Assembly: GCA_022495995.1 (NCBI GenBank)
Contig: JAFEMH010002448.1
Coordinates: 62,001 to 126,000 of the forward strand
Length of the DNA: 64,000 nucleotides
Source of the DNA: Adenophora triphylla var. japonica
Lineage: Eukaryota > Streptophyta > Magnoliopsida > Asterales > Campanulaceae
Direction of reading: 5' to 3'
Positions 1 to 11,302 of this stretch are shown piece by piece. Position 1 is the stretch's first letter, and every line of letters begins with the position of its first letter. The position numbers and the translations under genes were made by a program. Under the pieces are notes generated by a model. It was not told the origin of the DNA, did not search any database, and worked only from the letters and a program-made list of their open reading frames with translations.

Positions 1-210
1 CATAATTTTTGACCCGTTCAATTTTTTATGCATGTTTTATTTTATTTATTTTTGATCAACCTATTTGCTTATTTGCCGAAAATAACAAAGAAGGTAATCA
101 CTAAATAGATGTGCGAAATGCAGGTTCCGCCTCAAGGGCGCCTTTTTTCAAATACAGAAAGTCAAATTGTTCCGGACAATGCATTTTGTCTAAAAGCAAT
201 AAAGAAGGGA

Positions 211-3019
211 CTACTCCGAGTCCTGCTCGTTATCCGAGCACTCGACGCACTGCTCCGCAGCTGCCGGATCCGTCGAGAACAAGAAATCCCCGAATTCCTC
301 CAGGCGGGAATACGCGAAAGGCCTCCTCTGCGCCTGCGAACTCGAAGACTCTCCCCTCTCGTGCCCCGAGTGCGAAGGAGGATGAGCTCCAAACCCCGCC
401 GTTCTGCCCGCGAACTGGCCAAATCCCTGCGCAAAGTCCTCTCCACCAGCCGTGGGAGCAGACGAACCTCTCGGCCTAGACGGCCTCCGCTCACAAATAT
501 CCACGCTCCTCCGGGAACTGCACCTCAGGAACTCCACGAGCCTCCTGGCGTAGTTGGCCCACCCGTCCAACTGTCTCACCGCCTCGTTATACGTACGGCC
601 AGATACCTGCGAACCAGGAAAGTCAGCAGAAGACAAGCAGAAAGTACAGATGCAACATTTGCAGAATGCTACCATCAAATGCAGAAAATCAAGAGTGCTC
701 ACCGAGGTATTGGGGTCCACCCTATACCGTAATCTCGGCTCATCCGGGATTGGGATCACCAGCCGCCTGCGCGAACCATCCAGCCCCTCGTACGCCAACC
801 TAGCACGTGGGAGCGGGAGATCTCGGGGATGTCCAAGGCCCTCGCCCTCCCTATGCTGCACCTGTGGGCTCCTCAGCCTCATCCTCAAGAAAGTGTCGTA
901 GTCGGCTCCCGCTATGACGCACTCAGTATAGAACACACCCTGTCTATACCTCTCCAACTCCTCCATCGGCATCGACGAAGGATGCTGCATGTGCATAGGA
1001 GGATCCACCGGCACCATCGGGAAAGACCCCAGGCCATGTTGGCAGGTCACCCTCTCCCCCAGATACATAACATCGCAGTGAAGTCCCACCAGTAGCTTAA
1101 GTCGGCGCGTGACCTCACTAGCAACCTGAACAGTACCAGTTTGAATCGGACTCCACCAGGTCAGCTGGATCCGCTCGGAGAACTCCCGGCTCAGGGCCTG
1201 AGATGCCTCCTCATACGACAGTCGAGTGCCCTCTCTCGACGAAACCGCCTTCCTCGCCTTCTTCTGCCAAGTCAGCATGGCAGGGTACAAGGACCGGTAC
1301 GCCTCCTTAATCTCCCACCGCTGCGGGCTGAACACCTCATAGCAACAGACCTGCCGAGCAAATGGAAAGTTATATCAGCTACAGAGAAGATACATACGAG
1401 TACGTAAAAGAGACAAGGAAGAGAAAAAGACGTGAACTTACATCCAAAGCAAAGGAGAAACAGCTGAAGGAGTTCTCCTCTCCCCGCGAGAACCTGTCCA
1501 AGGAGTGGTAGAGCTCGGCCAGTCCAGCCTCCCCCCATGCAAAGCCCCTCACGGCATCCAGATCTGTCAGCGACCCAAGTAGAGGGAAGTGACAAGACGT
1601 GTCAGAAGTCGGGAACAGAGTCGCTGACAACGCGAACCATATGAACCCTCGAGCCAGACGCTCAGCAGTCATCCTAAGGGACCCCGCCCCATAATCGGCC
1701 ATGCCCATCTGCAGATGCCTCTCCATCGGCCTGTACCCCCAAGCCCCTGGCATCGGTAATATCAAAGCCCAGTAGCTCAAACAACTGCTCCGGGGTATAG
1801 CCATCCACCCACACCAGCGCGTTGCCATAGGTCGGCAACCCAGTGATAGCAGCGAAGTCAGTAGGAGTCACCGTCGCCTCCCCCCATCTAAAATGAAAAG
1901 TGTGGGTCGTATCCCACCAGTACTCGCTCAGAGATACGTACATGGACCTCGCCCTCTGCGTCACGGCTATCTCAGCCACCGCGCTAATAAATCCCGCCAA
2001 TCCGGAGTCGACCACAAGCTGCCGTGGACTCCTCTCTCCATCTCGAGCCTCGTCCGGGAATATCTCCCACAGCGCTCGCACTGCCTCAAAGGCCCCCCGG
2101 CTCTTCTGAGTGTGAACATCAACCATCCCTCGCCCCTGCAGGTGAACAAGGAAAGAATACGTTAAGTACAGAAGCGACATCAACAGAGTGCACGAACGCA
2201 TGTCAAAATGATGCAATGCAGATACAGTTCTCATTTCTTTCCTAAAAATATTTCCATCCCGTTTGGAGTATTGACGGTTCAAGATTCCAAACCCTTCGAA
2301 AACTCCGTCGAATTCGGAACTTTCGAAACCCTTCGAAAACTCCGTCGAATCCGGAACTTTCAAAGCATCTCGAAAACTCCGTCGAATCCGGAACTTTCAA
2401 AGCCCTTCGAAAACTCCGTCGAATCCGGAACTTTCAAAACCCTTCGAAAACTCCGTCGAATCCGGAACTTTCAAAGCATTTCGAAAACTCCGTCGAATCC
2501 GGAACTTTCAAAACCCTTCGAAAACTCCGTCGAATCCGGAACTTTCAAAGCATCTCGAAAACCCCGTCGAAGCCGGAACTTTCAAATCTTTTTCGAACAT
2601 TTCGAAAATTTACTCCGTCCCGAATTAAAGCTACTTTAATTTCGGAAAACACATCTAGGCATGGAATTTTGCAATCAAAATTTTTATGTCATCTACCCAT
2701 AGTGTCAATTGAACTACATCCTAGTCAATTTCGACAAAGGCTCATAGCAAAGTCAAAAGCCCCAATTCAAGCACCAAAATCCCTAGCTCATTCCTAGTCA
2801 AATTTCTAACATTTAAAGAATGCACATTCTTAAAATTAATGGAATTTGAAGGAAGCTTACTTGTCTCTCGATCCCTCCTTTGGATTTGTGGTTCTCCCTA
2901 GCCGGGTAGAACTCCGCCGGATTCAATGGAAGAGTTGTGGTTCGAATGGTCCGAACCAACCGCGTTCTTTCGTCATCGGTCCTTCCATGGCGAGCCATTG
3001 GTTCCAAATCACCCTCCAT
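211..3019 (-). pseudogene. Antisense PMD (plant mobile domain) gene of element D, four exons, one 5-nt deletion
   Basis: PMD proteins are plant proteins related to MAIN/MAIL1, found both as host genes and inside transposons; the role of retroelement-borne copies is not established. Exons on the minus strand by splice signals and comparison with G are 2861-3019, 1442-2135, 703-1350 and 606-211 (stop). Donors and acceptors are GT/AG, and all introns are phase 0 in G. Exon 2 carries the diagnostic motif FHFRWGEATVTPTDFAAITG. Exons 1, 3 and 4 have exactly the lengths seen in G (159, 648, 396 nt). Exon 2 is 694 instead of 699 nt, a 5-nt deletion near 1735 that shifts the frame. That is the only clear lesion. 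The last intron (607-702) is 96 nt and stop-free, so exons 3 and 4 look fused in a simple ORF reading. The C-terminus is Ser/Gln-rich and acidic. Confidence 0.75.
2292..2587. repeat. 37-bp minisatellite, eight copies, in intron 1 of the D PMD gene
   Basis: Eight head-to-tail copies of a 37-bp unit containing TCGAAAACTCCGTCGAATCC. Alternate copies differ at the unit start (CCCTTC versus CATCTC or CATTTC), so part of the array grew as dimers. The same intron in G (58.5-58.74 kb) has fewer, more diverged copies. Confidence 0.9.
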
Positions 3020-3169
3020 GTTGATCTTCCTTCACGAATTTGAGCAAACCTCACAATTTTGGAAGAGTTTTCTTCTCTCTTTTCTCTCCCTCTCGTCGAA
3101 ATAAATGGAAGAAATGGCCAGTTTCTCATCTGCCTCGGCGCTGGAATGAACCTGGTCAACTTCAGGTTC

Positions 3170-3183
3170 AGTCCGGCCGGACT
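3170..3183. promoter_or_regulatory. Palindrome AGTCCGGCCGGACT upstream of the D PMD gene
   Basis: Perfect 14-bp palindrome lying 150 bp before the PMD start codon on the minus strand (ATG at 3019). The same word stands in the D 3' LTR and in G at equivalent places. A role as transcription-factor site is inferred. Confidence 0.6.
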
Positions 3184-3321
3184 CTTTCTGCAGCAGAAAG
3201 ATTCCTTCCAATTTAGCCCCTCAACTATTCGCAGTTCCAATTTTACCCCTTTTGGCCCCCAAAAGTGTAAAATTTCCCCTAGTTAGACATTTCTAACAAC
3301 CCATCCCCCGCGGATCCATTT

Positions 3322-3945
3322 CCAGTTAGTTTTCACTAACGCCCGTCTCCAGACGTTAAATTCCCAGTTAGTTTTCACTAACGCCCGTCTTCAGACGTTA
3401 AATTCCCAGTTAGTATTCACTAACGCCCGTCTCCAGACGTTAAATTCCCAGTTAGTTTTCACTAACGCCCGTCTCCAGACGTTAAATTCCCAGTTAGTTT
3501 TCACTAACGCCCGTCTTCAGACGTTAAATTCCCAGTTAGTTTTCACTAACGCCCGTCTCCAGACGTTAAATTCCCAGTTAGTTTTCACTAACGCTCGTCT
3601 CAAGACGTTAAATTCCCAGTTATTTTTCACTAACGTTTATCTCCAGACGTTAAATTCCCATTTTCACTAACGCACGTCTCCAGACGTTAAATTCCCAGTT
3701 AGTTTTCACTAACGCCCGTCTCCAGACGTTAAATTCCCAGTTAGTTTTCACTAACGCCCGTCTCCAGACGTTAAATCCCCAGTTAGTTTTTCACTAACGC
3801 CCATCTCCAGACGTTAAATTCCCAGTTAGTTTTCACTAACGCCCGTCTCCAGAAGTTAAATTCCCAGTTAGTTTTCACTAACGCCTGTATCCAGACGTTA
3901 AATTCACAGTTAGTTTTTCACTAACGCCCGTCTCCAGATGTTAAA
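3322..3945. repeat. 42-bp minisatellite with two dyads per unit, about 15 copies
   Basis: Tandem 42-bp units, each holding GTTAGTTTTCACTAAC (a hairpin with TTTC loop) and CGTCTCCAGACG (a second short dyad). Copies are nearly uniform in the first half and diverge toward 3945. G has about six copies of the same unit in reverse complement at 57.56-57.83 kb. Confidence 0.9.
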
Positions 3946-4421
3946 TTCAATCCTCAGTTGACGTTTGACATTCAAACACTCAATCCCGTCTCCGGACATT
4001 CCAGTTACGACTCCGTCTCCCGACGTTAAAGTTTCTGGTGGTTTTCACCATCGTTCACTTCCCCGGCCGCCAGTCGTAAGCCCGATCGTCCCACCTCAGC
4101 GGCCATCAAGGTAAGCCCGCACTACAATCCCTATTCGGCCATCAAGGTAAGCCCGAACGTTCATCCCCAGCAGGATTCTAAAGAAGAAACGTCGATCCTT
4201 CCGAGTTGTTAATAACGCCAGTTTAACACAACCATTCCTATCATTGCCACCCTATCCCCAGCAGGATAAACCTGGCCGTCATCGTAAGTCCAGCACCCAA
4301 GGCACGAACGCCTTCGTCCCAGGATAAAGCAACTCCGGTTTGAGGCGCCACACGCCCTCGTATGATCAAGCAACTCCGGTCTGAGGCGCCACACTCCCTT
4401 GAAGGTTTCAGAAGTCCCAGG
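3946..4421. other. Spacer of element D between minisatellite and the A insertion
   Basis: No gene. It holds two copies of a roughly 41-bp motif with TTTGAGGCGCCACAC (about 4335-4395), matching the longer array in G at 56.8-57.06 kb. The stretch ends at CCAGG, the left target-site copy of element A. Confidence 0.6.
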
Positions 4422-4634
4422 TGTGATGATGTGTATCCGAAAATTTTCCCATTTTTATGTTTGAAAGAAAATCAACGAAAACGGAGTCGCCACGCCATTT
4501 TAATTTTGAAGGCCAAAACTTTGAAAAAAGCCCGAGGTCAGAGATTTAGGTTCGGAGGTCATGTTACGCGTCGGGAAGGACGTTAGTGTGCACCCGACGC
4601 ACCTCGTAAAACGAGTCTTCCAAGCTGAAAATCA

Positions 4635-4672
<38 letters not shown>

Positions 4673-6158
4673 GGCCAAAATAAGTTGAAACTCAGAAAAG
4701 TAAAAAATTGGGATATCTTTTAAGACTTTAAACTGATCCCATGATTTTTGGAAGATTTTTGGATTGAGATTTGGTACTCAAAAGACCTTTTGAAGTTGAG
4801 AGCCATTTCTGCCAGAATGAAAAAGGCAGTGGACCTTTGATTTTGAAAGGGATTCAAGGATCTTAAAACTTCATAATCTGGATAAACTCAGAGAATGAAA
4901 GTTGTTCTAGACACCTTAAATAAAGTTTGTGCGAAGGAATTTTCCATTTTGGAAAAGATTTGAGGGGTCAAAACCTTCTGGAAACCTCAGATATGAGATC
5001 TGGATTCCCAGAAGCTGATGAACTAGCCTCTGAAAGAAAATTTGAAAAGAGGAGTTTTACTCACCCAAAAAATAAGGTAAAAATATGTCTGGAAAGCTCT
5101 GGATGTTGGCTACAAAAAGTATTTTGTAGTCAACACCAAATTCCAAGTTCACCTGTGTCCAAAAATTAAGACCATGGACTGAGGTCTGAGAAAATTGCTA
5201 CTGGACAGCAACTTCTCAAGAAAGAAAATATGATTTTAAAGGGGGTTTTGCATCCATGCTTGTCCCCATTTCCCTAGGTTTTGGTTAGTGATCACTAGAC
5301 ATTTTAGTGGTGAATCAACTATACCAAACCATCCTTGGGGTACATTAGGACTAAGCATTTCATTTGCTTGGGAAGGGGATTTTTATCCTTTGAAAATGAG
5401 ATTTTATGCTTGAAAATGGTTTTTAGGGTTTTGAAAATGAATTTTCTTGGTAAGAAAGTAAGAAAACTTTGAAAATAATGTTGATCTTTGTAGAAGATCA
5501 TCCATGGAGATGGTCTTCCATGGTGATCTTCTTAGATCTAGAGCAAGAAGATGAAAGAACTACATTTTGTAGTTTGAAGATGCATGCATGGATGAGATTT
5601 AGGGTTAGGAAGAGGAGGGTTTACCAATCTTCCTTGTGTTCTTGAGTGTTTGGCTTGAGTGTATGAGTGTTTAGGGCTTTAATATGAGAGTGAGTGGATG
5701 AGTATGAGTTGGGAAAGATTGGAGAGAAAATGGTGACAATTCAAGTGAATTCTCACTGTTTTCTCTCTATATTTCGCCAGAGGTTCGGTGCAAAATGTGT
5801 TCTTCCTCCTTATTTTTGTGACTGGAGGGCTCAATTTATAGCCCTCCTGACTTTACAAAGTCATCCGCGCGGATTGGACTGCTTGGCGTGCACTGTTCAT
5901 TAAATGCAGCTCCAGCTTTGGACACAAGGAATAAAATTCAAAAATCTCAAAGAAAATGTTTTTCAACTTGTCAAGCTCGGGATTTTCTTAATTCTTTTGC
6001 TTTTTGAGATTCCTTGGAAGGTTTAACTCTAAATAGCAATGCCCATTTTACCCTTACTTTGTTAGAAAAGTTAGGATTGTTAGGAATGTTAGTAATTGTT
6101 ATGACTTTCGTTAATTTTCTAACGAAAATTCTAACAAGCTCAAATTGGAGCACTTACA
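4422..6158 (-). repeat. 3' LTR of element A
   Basis: 1737 bp, starting TGTGATGATG and ending CACTTACA on +. It differs from the right LTR at roughly twenty places by eye, several of them small indels including the (TG)n tract near 4640-4670. The LTR promoter is described separately. Confidence 0.95.
5824..5874 (-). promoter_or_regulatory. LTR promoter of A: TATA box inside a dyad, preceded by palindrome ATCCGCGCGGAT
   Basis: On minus, ATCCGCGCGGAT (5863-5874) stands 22 bp before TATAAAT (5834-5840). The TATA box is framed by inverted arms GGAGGGC and GCCCTCC (5841-5847 and 5824-5830). The same layout with the same 22-bp gap is in the other LTR (22440-22490). Promoter function is inferred from the TATA box and its place in the LTR. 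Confidence 0.65.
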
Positions 6159-6868
6159 GTAGCCCCTCGGCGACGGCGCTTTCGAAGGAAGCGGGGTCGT
6201 CGATAAGAGTAAGGCTCCATATTTGGCAAGTGTGATGATCGAGTGATCGGGTGGTGAACCTAGCGATAGGCTACCTACGTATCCCGAATGGGAATCAAGC
6301 CAGTCGTAGTTCGGGTCTTTGACCATGGAGATGATGGCGTTTTAGGTGCCTCGAACCTGATGAGCGAGTTCTACGATCGTTTCTTTGGAAAGAAACTCTG
6401 CTGAGGATAAGAGATGACCATTTTCGGTCGATGGCTATCCGCTCCGCTGGGGATAGGAGTGATCATTTTCGGTCTGATGGCTATCCGCTCTGCTGGGGAT
6501 TTTTGTGATTTATCGCTTTCCTAGTGATAGCGTCTTAGGTGCCTCAAACCTTGGAGATGGCGTTTTAGGTGCCTCGAACCTTGGAGATGGCGTTTTAGGT
6601 GCCTCGAACCTTGATAATGATGGCCTTTCGGTGGACTTCGTCTGCTGCCGAAGGAGAGGGTGACCGTTTTGGTCGAGGGGCTGGACCTAATGATAGGCTA
6701 CCTACGTATCCCTAGTGGGAATCAAGCCCTTTCGTAGTTAGAGTACTACTCGAGATTCCGTTGGCTTTTGGGATTCCGTTAACTTTGTTGGGGATTTCGT
6801 TAGCCTTTCTTTGGGAAAATCGACGTATTCGTCTGGGGAATTGGTCTTACGTTTGACTGCCGTTGGAT
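6159..6868. other. Purine tract (antisense view) and spacer of A with two CTACG hairpins
   Basis: Directly beside the LTR, + reads GTAGCCCCTC, the complement of a polypurine tract for plus-strand priming. Two hairpins follow (6275-6309 and 6702-6737) with outer stem CTACG/CGTAG and inner TCCC/GGGA. A roughly 30-bp repeat with TTTTAGGTGCCTCGAACC is present several times between 6330 and 6620. I see no gene. Confidence 0.6.
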
Positions 6869-7935
6869 GATTTTGATGGAAGATACGGGATCTCGTTATC
6901 TTTCTCGGGGCACTCGGTCTTACGTGACTGCCGGGGGTAATTTTGATGAAAGATACGGGATCTCGTTATCTTTCTCGGGGCACTCGGTCTTACGTTTCGA
7001 TCGCGGGGTAATTTTGATGAAAGATACGGGATCTCGTTATCTTTCTCGGGGCACTCGGTCTTACGTTTGGCTATCGGGGTAATTTTGATGAAGATACGGG
7101 ATCTCGTTATCTTTCTCGGGGCACTCGGTCTTACGCTTTGACCGCCGGGGGTAATTTTGATGAAAGATACGGGATCTCGTTATCTTTCTCGGGGCACTCG
7201 GTCTTACGTTTGACTGCTTAGGGTAATTTTGATGAAAGATACGGGATCTCGTTATCTTTCTCGGGGCACTCGGTCTTACGTTTGGCTTACGGGGGCAATT
7301 TTGATGAAAGATACGGGATCTCGTTATCTTTCTCGGGGCACTCTGGTCTTACGTTTGACCAGGGGTAATTTTGATGAAAGATACGGGATCTCGTTATCTT
7401 TCTCGGGGCACTCGGTCTTACGTTTGCCGTAGGGGCAATTTTGATGAAAGATACGGGATCTCGTTATCTTTCTCGGGGCACTCGGTCTTACGTTTACCGC
7501 CTGAGATGTAATTTTTGATGAAAGATACGGGATCTCGTTATCTTTCTCGGGGCACTCGGTCTTACGTTTGAGTCAGGGGTAATTTTGATGAAAGATACGG
7601 GATCTCGTTATCTTTCTCGGAGCACTCGGTCTTACGTTTGGCTTGCCGGGTAATTTTGATGAAAGATACGGGATCTCGTTATCTTTCTCGGGGCACTCGG
7701 TCTTACGTTTGACTGCCGGGGTAATTTTGATGAAAGATATACGGGATCTCGTTATCTTTCTCGGGCACTCGGTCTTACGCTTTTACGCCGGGGTAATTTT
7801 TGATGAAAGATACGGGATCTCGTTATCTTTCTCGGGGCACTCGGTCTTACGTTTGACCGCCGGGGTAATTTTGATGAAAGATACGGGATCTCGTTATCTT
7901 TCTCGGGGCACTCGGTCTTACGTTTGACCGCCTGG
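6869..7935. repeat. About 15 tandem units of roughly 71 bp in element A
   Basis: Each unit has a highly conserved core of about 55 bp (containing GATACGGGATCTCGTTATC and GGGCACTCGGTCTTACG) and a variable linker of about 12-18 bp. The core contains AAGATA...TATCTT as a small dyad. Position between 3' LTR and antisense gene is where Tat elements are known to carry minisatellites that can seed satellites. Open frames across it are repeat artefacts. Confidence 0.9.
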
Positions 7936-8057
7936 GGAAGATTTTCTTGACAAGGGGCCGACTTTGGTTAACTTTGGTTAACTTTGTCAAGTTCGGGACT
8001 CGAATTGCGTAGTCCCTGAATTTTAAGGGGCAAAAGGGTCATTTTGACCCTTGCAAT

Positions 8058-8075
8058 CCTATCCGCGCGGATAGG
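8058..8075. promoter_or_regulatory. Palindrome CCTATCCGCGCGGATAGG upstream of the A PMD gene
   Basis: Perfect 18-bp palindrome extending the LTR word ATCCGCGCGGAT (8061-8072). The 12-bp core ends 160 bp before the PMD start at 8233, and TATTAATT follows 18 bp after the core. A promoter site for the antisense gene is inferred from matching placement in D and G. Confidence 0.6.
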
Positions 8076-8232
8076 GTTTGAAAACCAGGGTATTAATTAG
8101 GGCCAACGCCCTTCCTCTTCCCCCATCAGTTTTTTTCAAAAATTCCGAGAGCAGGGAGAGAGAAATCGTAAATCCGCCATTGTTGGCCTTAGAAGCTTCA
8201 AAAATTCTCCGATTTCTTCGATTTTTTGAGCA

Positions 8233-10895
8233 ATGGAACACGGGGAAGGCGCTTTTCAAGGCCAAGGACGTGGCCCGGTAGCGGAGAGGCGATTGGAGCT
8301 CGTCCGGATGAGGAGGCATTACAATCTTTCGCAATCAGTTGCGGAGGAGCATTACCCCGATGCTTGGCAACATTGGGCTTCGGATTCGAATCTCCGAACG
8401 GTATACTTTGAAACCCTTTGATCCCTTTGTTGATTTCTTGTTTGAAATTTGAATTTTGGGTGATTTTTGAAAATTTTTTTTTTGAAAATTCGAATGATTG
8501 ATATTCTTGGCTTTGAATTTTGATTTTGATGCTTTGCATGTTGATGATGATTTTTTTTTTTTTTGAAATTGAATATTGATATGTTGATGATGATTTTTTT
8601 TTTTTTTTTGAAATTGAATATTGATGTTGATGAGTGATATGCATGTTATTTTATGAAAATGGGACGGAGTTTTTACTTCCGTAGGAATGCATCTTTTTTT
8701 TTTTTGAATGCATTGGGATTTGCTGAAAACTGTCTTTTCTGTGAGAAAAATGGGGCTATGCTCATTGTATGCTGTTATGCTGTCGAAATTTTTTTTTTTT
8801 TAAATGCATGTGTATGCTTTTCTTTTTTTTTGTAAATGCAAATGCAAATTTTTTTTTTTGACATTTTCTCTTTCTCTCTCTTTTTTTTTTTACAGGGCGG
8901 AAACCGTTTTGTAACGGAGCAGCTGAACAAAATGAAGACTCGAGGATCGGTGGAGTCCGTGATTGACTTGTGGGACCGGCTTCCGAATGCGGGCCGAGGA
9001 GCTTTGCCGAGTCCGAGACAGATCGTTGTTGAGACGGGGCTCTGGGAGTTTGTCGAGTGCTTGAGGGGACTGGTCAAGTTCCCTAAGAGCAAGGGCTTGA
9101 TGTTTGCTCTCGGCGCGCAAAGCATTGGTGGGACGCGAGCCACACCTTCCACTTCTTCTGGGGCGAGGCTACGGTTACGCCCTCCGACTATGCTTTGCGA
9201 TCACGGGCCCGTCCTTTAATGGACGCAGCATTGAGTGGCGAGATGGCTACGGCCGATGCCGATCCGCAGCTCTTCTCGGGATTTTCCCTATTCCCAAGAA
9301 GGGGATGGGGATGGAGTATGCCGTGGTCTACGGCAAGATCGTGGAGACCATAGCGAGTTATGAGGTCGGGAGGAGGAGAGGATAGGCGCCGTCGATTGCC
9401 GTGGCCTTCTTGTGGTTTGCTTTCTCGAGCACCCTCTTTGGGCATGCTTTGAGGGACGGCGTCTTTGCCTTGCCGAGGTCCTTGGAGGACATGGAGACGG
9501 CCGGAGATGTCTCGTGGGGAGAGGCCGAGTGGCGCGAGCTTTATTTTGCTCTTGATAGGTACAGGCGGAAGGCCGTGAGCTCTTTATCTTGCTTTGAGTT
9601 TGCCACAGGTATAAGCTCTCTTTTTGCTTTCCCTCCTCTTTTTTTTTTTTTGAGCACGCACTTTTCTTTTGCCTTTGGATTGATTGGATTTTTACCTTTC
9701 GCGGTATGGGCGTTGGAGTTTTTCCAAGTCACGGTGTGGCGACGGCCGGCGGAGTACGTCGGGCGTATCCGGCCATGCGGTCTTGGTCCAAGCATGCCCG
9801 GGAGAAGATAAGCTCCGAGGGCGTACGACTCTCGTGTACGCGGATTGCCTTCCTTTGACGGAGGCCGAGACGGATGAGGGGATGATATTCTTCCCCAGGA
9901 TCGCTTTGAGGTAGCGCGGTGAAGGGCGGCGAGATACGGGCAGTGCGGCGGAGGATTTTGAGGGTCGACTGCGATGCCTATTATGCAGGAGAGAGGGTGA
10001 CGCGCCAGCATGGCGTGAACTCGCCTTTGAGGACACCGGTGGAGCCTCCCGCCGATATGATGCACCCGAGCGATCGGTCCGTGACCTGGGATGATTACCG
10101 AGCCGGCCAGCACTTCTCGGATTTCGTGGCGATTGAGCCATACGCGACATTTGTCTTGAGGAGGCTGAGGATGCCTCAGGTCCTAGATAGGGAGGGGCTT
10201 GGGATCCCGCGGTACCCTCGGACGGATTTTTCCTATATCCCGGGATGGGGTCCGATTGAGGGTGCGATTCCCTCGGCCGAGCGACTTCCACGAGCTTTCC
10301 GGCCTCGTCCGGGTATGAAGGTATGGCTTCACCTTTTCCCCTTCTTTTCTTTCTTTTGTTTCATCATCTCTAGCATCACTTCTTTTTTTTTTGACGCTTT
10401 TGCTTTTGTGCAGTTTTCGGAGGTGGTCGTCGAGAAGCTGACGAAGCAAGTGATCGGGGCCAAGAGATTCATCAGGAGGATGGTCGCTTGCGGGGCTCCT
10501 CGAGCTAGAGCGAGGCGACCACGGCGGCGCACATCGGGCGGAGGCTTCCCCATTCGCTCGTAGACTTCTTCGAGAGACTCCTCTGTCTCCTCTCCTCGAT
10601 CCCCAGCGCGGTGCGCAGCCGGATCACGTCATTCTCGGGGATCCACACGGGCGGGGACACGTTTGGCGGCATGGCGGGTCGTCTTCGTACGTGCGGGAGT
10701 CCGACGCCTTCACCTTCGGATACGATTTTTCGCGAGATCTCGGCTTGCCCTATCGGGCGTGCCGGTTGGTCTGATGAGCCTCTTTGCGGAGACGAGGACG
10801 ATTCTGAGCCAGAGATTTTCAGGGCTCCTGAGGAGGCGGGCCCGAGTCGCAAGAGGGGCCGGGGGGAGACATCGGGTGCTGGAGACTCCGATTGA
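8233..10895 (+). pseudogene. Antisense PMD gene of element A, four exons, frameshifted
   Basis: Likely exons are 8233-8400 (donor GTATAC), 8896-9608 (after a long pyrimidine tract and ACAG), about 9703-10320 and 10414-10895 (after TTTTGTGCAG). The same four-exon plan is seen in D and G. Exon 2 encodes the PMD signature with TFHFFWGEATVTPSDYA, then loses frame shortly after. The acceptor before exon 3 reads TTTCGCG rather than AG, so that splice site looks lost. The C-terminal exon ends in an acidic GDSD tail, like the acidic tails of D and G. Sequence divergence from D/G is large, so A belongs to another subfamily that kept the same gene in the same place. Not functional as it stands. Confidence 0.65.
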
Positions 10896-11165
10896 TTTTT
10901 TTTTTGAGATTTGAGATTGAGATTTAGATTTGTACAACTTATGCACATTTTTTTTGGATGTAATAATTTAGGATTTTATTTATGTTTGCAATGCAATATG
11001 AATGCAGTGTTGCCTGAGCCTTGATTTTTTTTTTTTGCAAGGGTGTTTGGTATATGGACTGGTTTGAGGAGGTTTTTGCACAAGTTTCGAGCAACCGGGA
11101 CGGAATATTCCTCTTTTGGTGTAGCGGCTTGGGTACATTGCAAAGATTTTTTTTTTAGCAAATTC
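10896..11165. other. Spacer between the two antisense genes of A
   Basis: T-rich spacer with no ORF I can support. It would hold the 3' end of the PMD transcript and the upstream region of the DUF7745-type gene. Confidence 0.5.
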
Positions 11166-11177
11166 ATCCGCGCGGAT
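11166..11177. promoter_or_regulatory. Palindrome ATCCGCGCGGAT upstream of the A DUF7745-type gene
   Basis: Same 12-bp word as in the LTRs and before the PMD gene. It ends 125 bp before the ATG at 11303. TTTAATTT begins 23 bp downstream, and the equivalent site in G has TTTAAATT 21 bp downstream. Confidence 0.6.
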
Positions 11178-11302
11178 AGGACAGGAATCTGACACTGTCC
11201 TTTAATTTTGGTCCAGACCTGGTCTTGCTTTATTTTAAATTCAAATATCCTCTTCAACCTCCAGTCCAAACAGCCATTTTCGGGGAGAAAGAGAGAAAAA
11301 CC

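Larger units (their letters stand above)
1..4421 (+). mobile_element. Tat-lineage Ty3/gypsy element D, 3' internal part (gag-pol lies left of the window)
   Basis: This stretch is the 3' internal region of a Tat-type LTR retrotransposon whose gag-pol would run on + outside the window. It holds an antisense PMD gene, two minisatellites and spacer. It is interrupted at 4421 by element A and resumes at 22778, ending at a polypurine tract and 3' LTR (23072). The reverse complement of 56.8-61.0 kb (element G) matches it feature by feature, which is how the boundaries were placed. Positions 1-210 are the spacer between the PMD gene and a second antisense gene expected further left. Confidence 0.75.

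Noticed and set aside
211..1335. Single-exon 374-residue gene for the C-terminal PMD part
   Set aside because: It runs through a 96-nt in-frame intron with good splice sites and lacks the PMD core in the exons upstream; treated as exons 3 and 4.
4640..4670. (TG)n tract as Z-DNA or regulatory element
   Set aside because: Simple repeat in the LTR, with different length in the two LTRs; no sign of function.
6867..7927. Plus-strand ORFs with repeated DERYGISLSFSGHSVL
   Set aside because: Same peptide in many frames across the 71-bp array; artefact.
6869..7935. Looks like a CRISPR array: constant repeats with variable linkers
   Set aside because: Plant nuclear DNA, cores of about 55 bp and linkers of 12-18 bp that are related to each other; no cas genes. 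It is a retroelement minisatellite.
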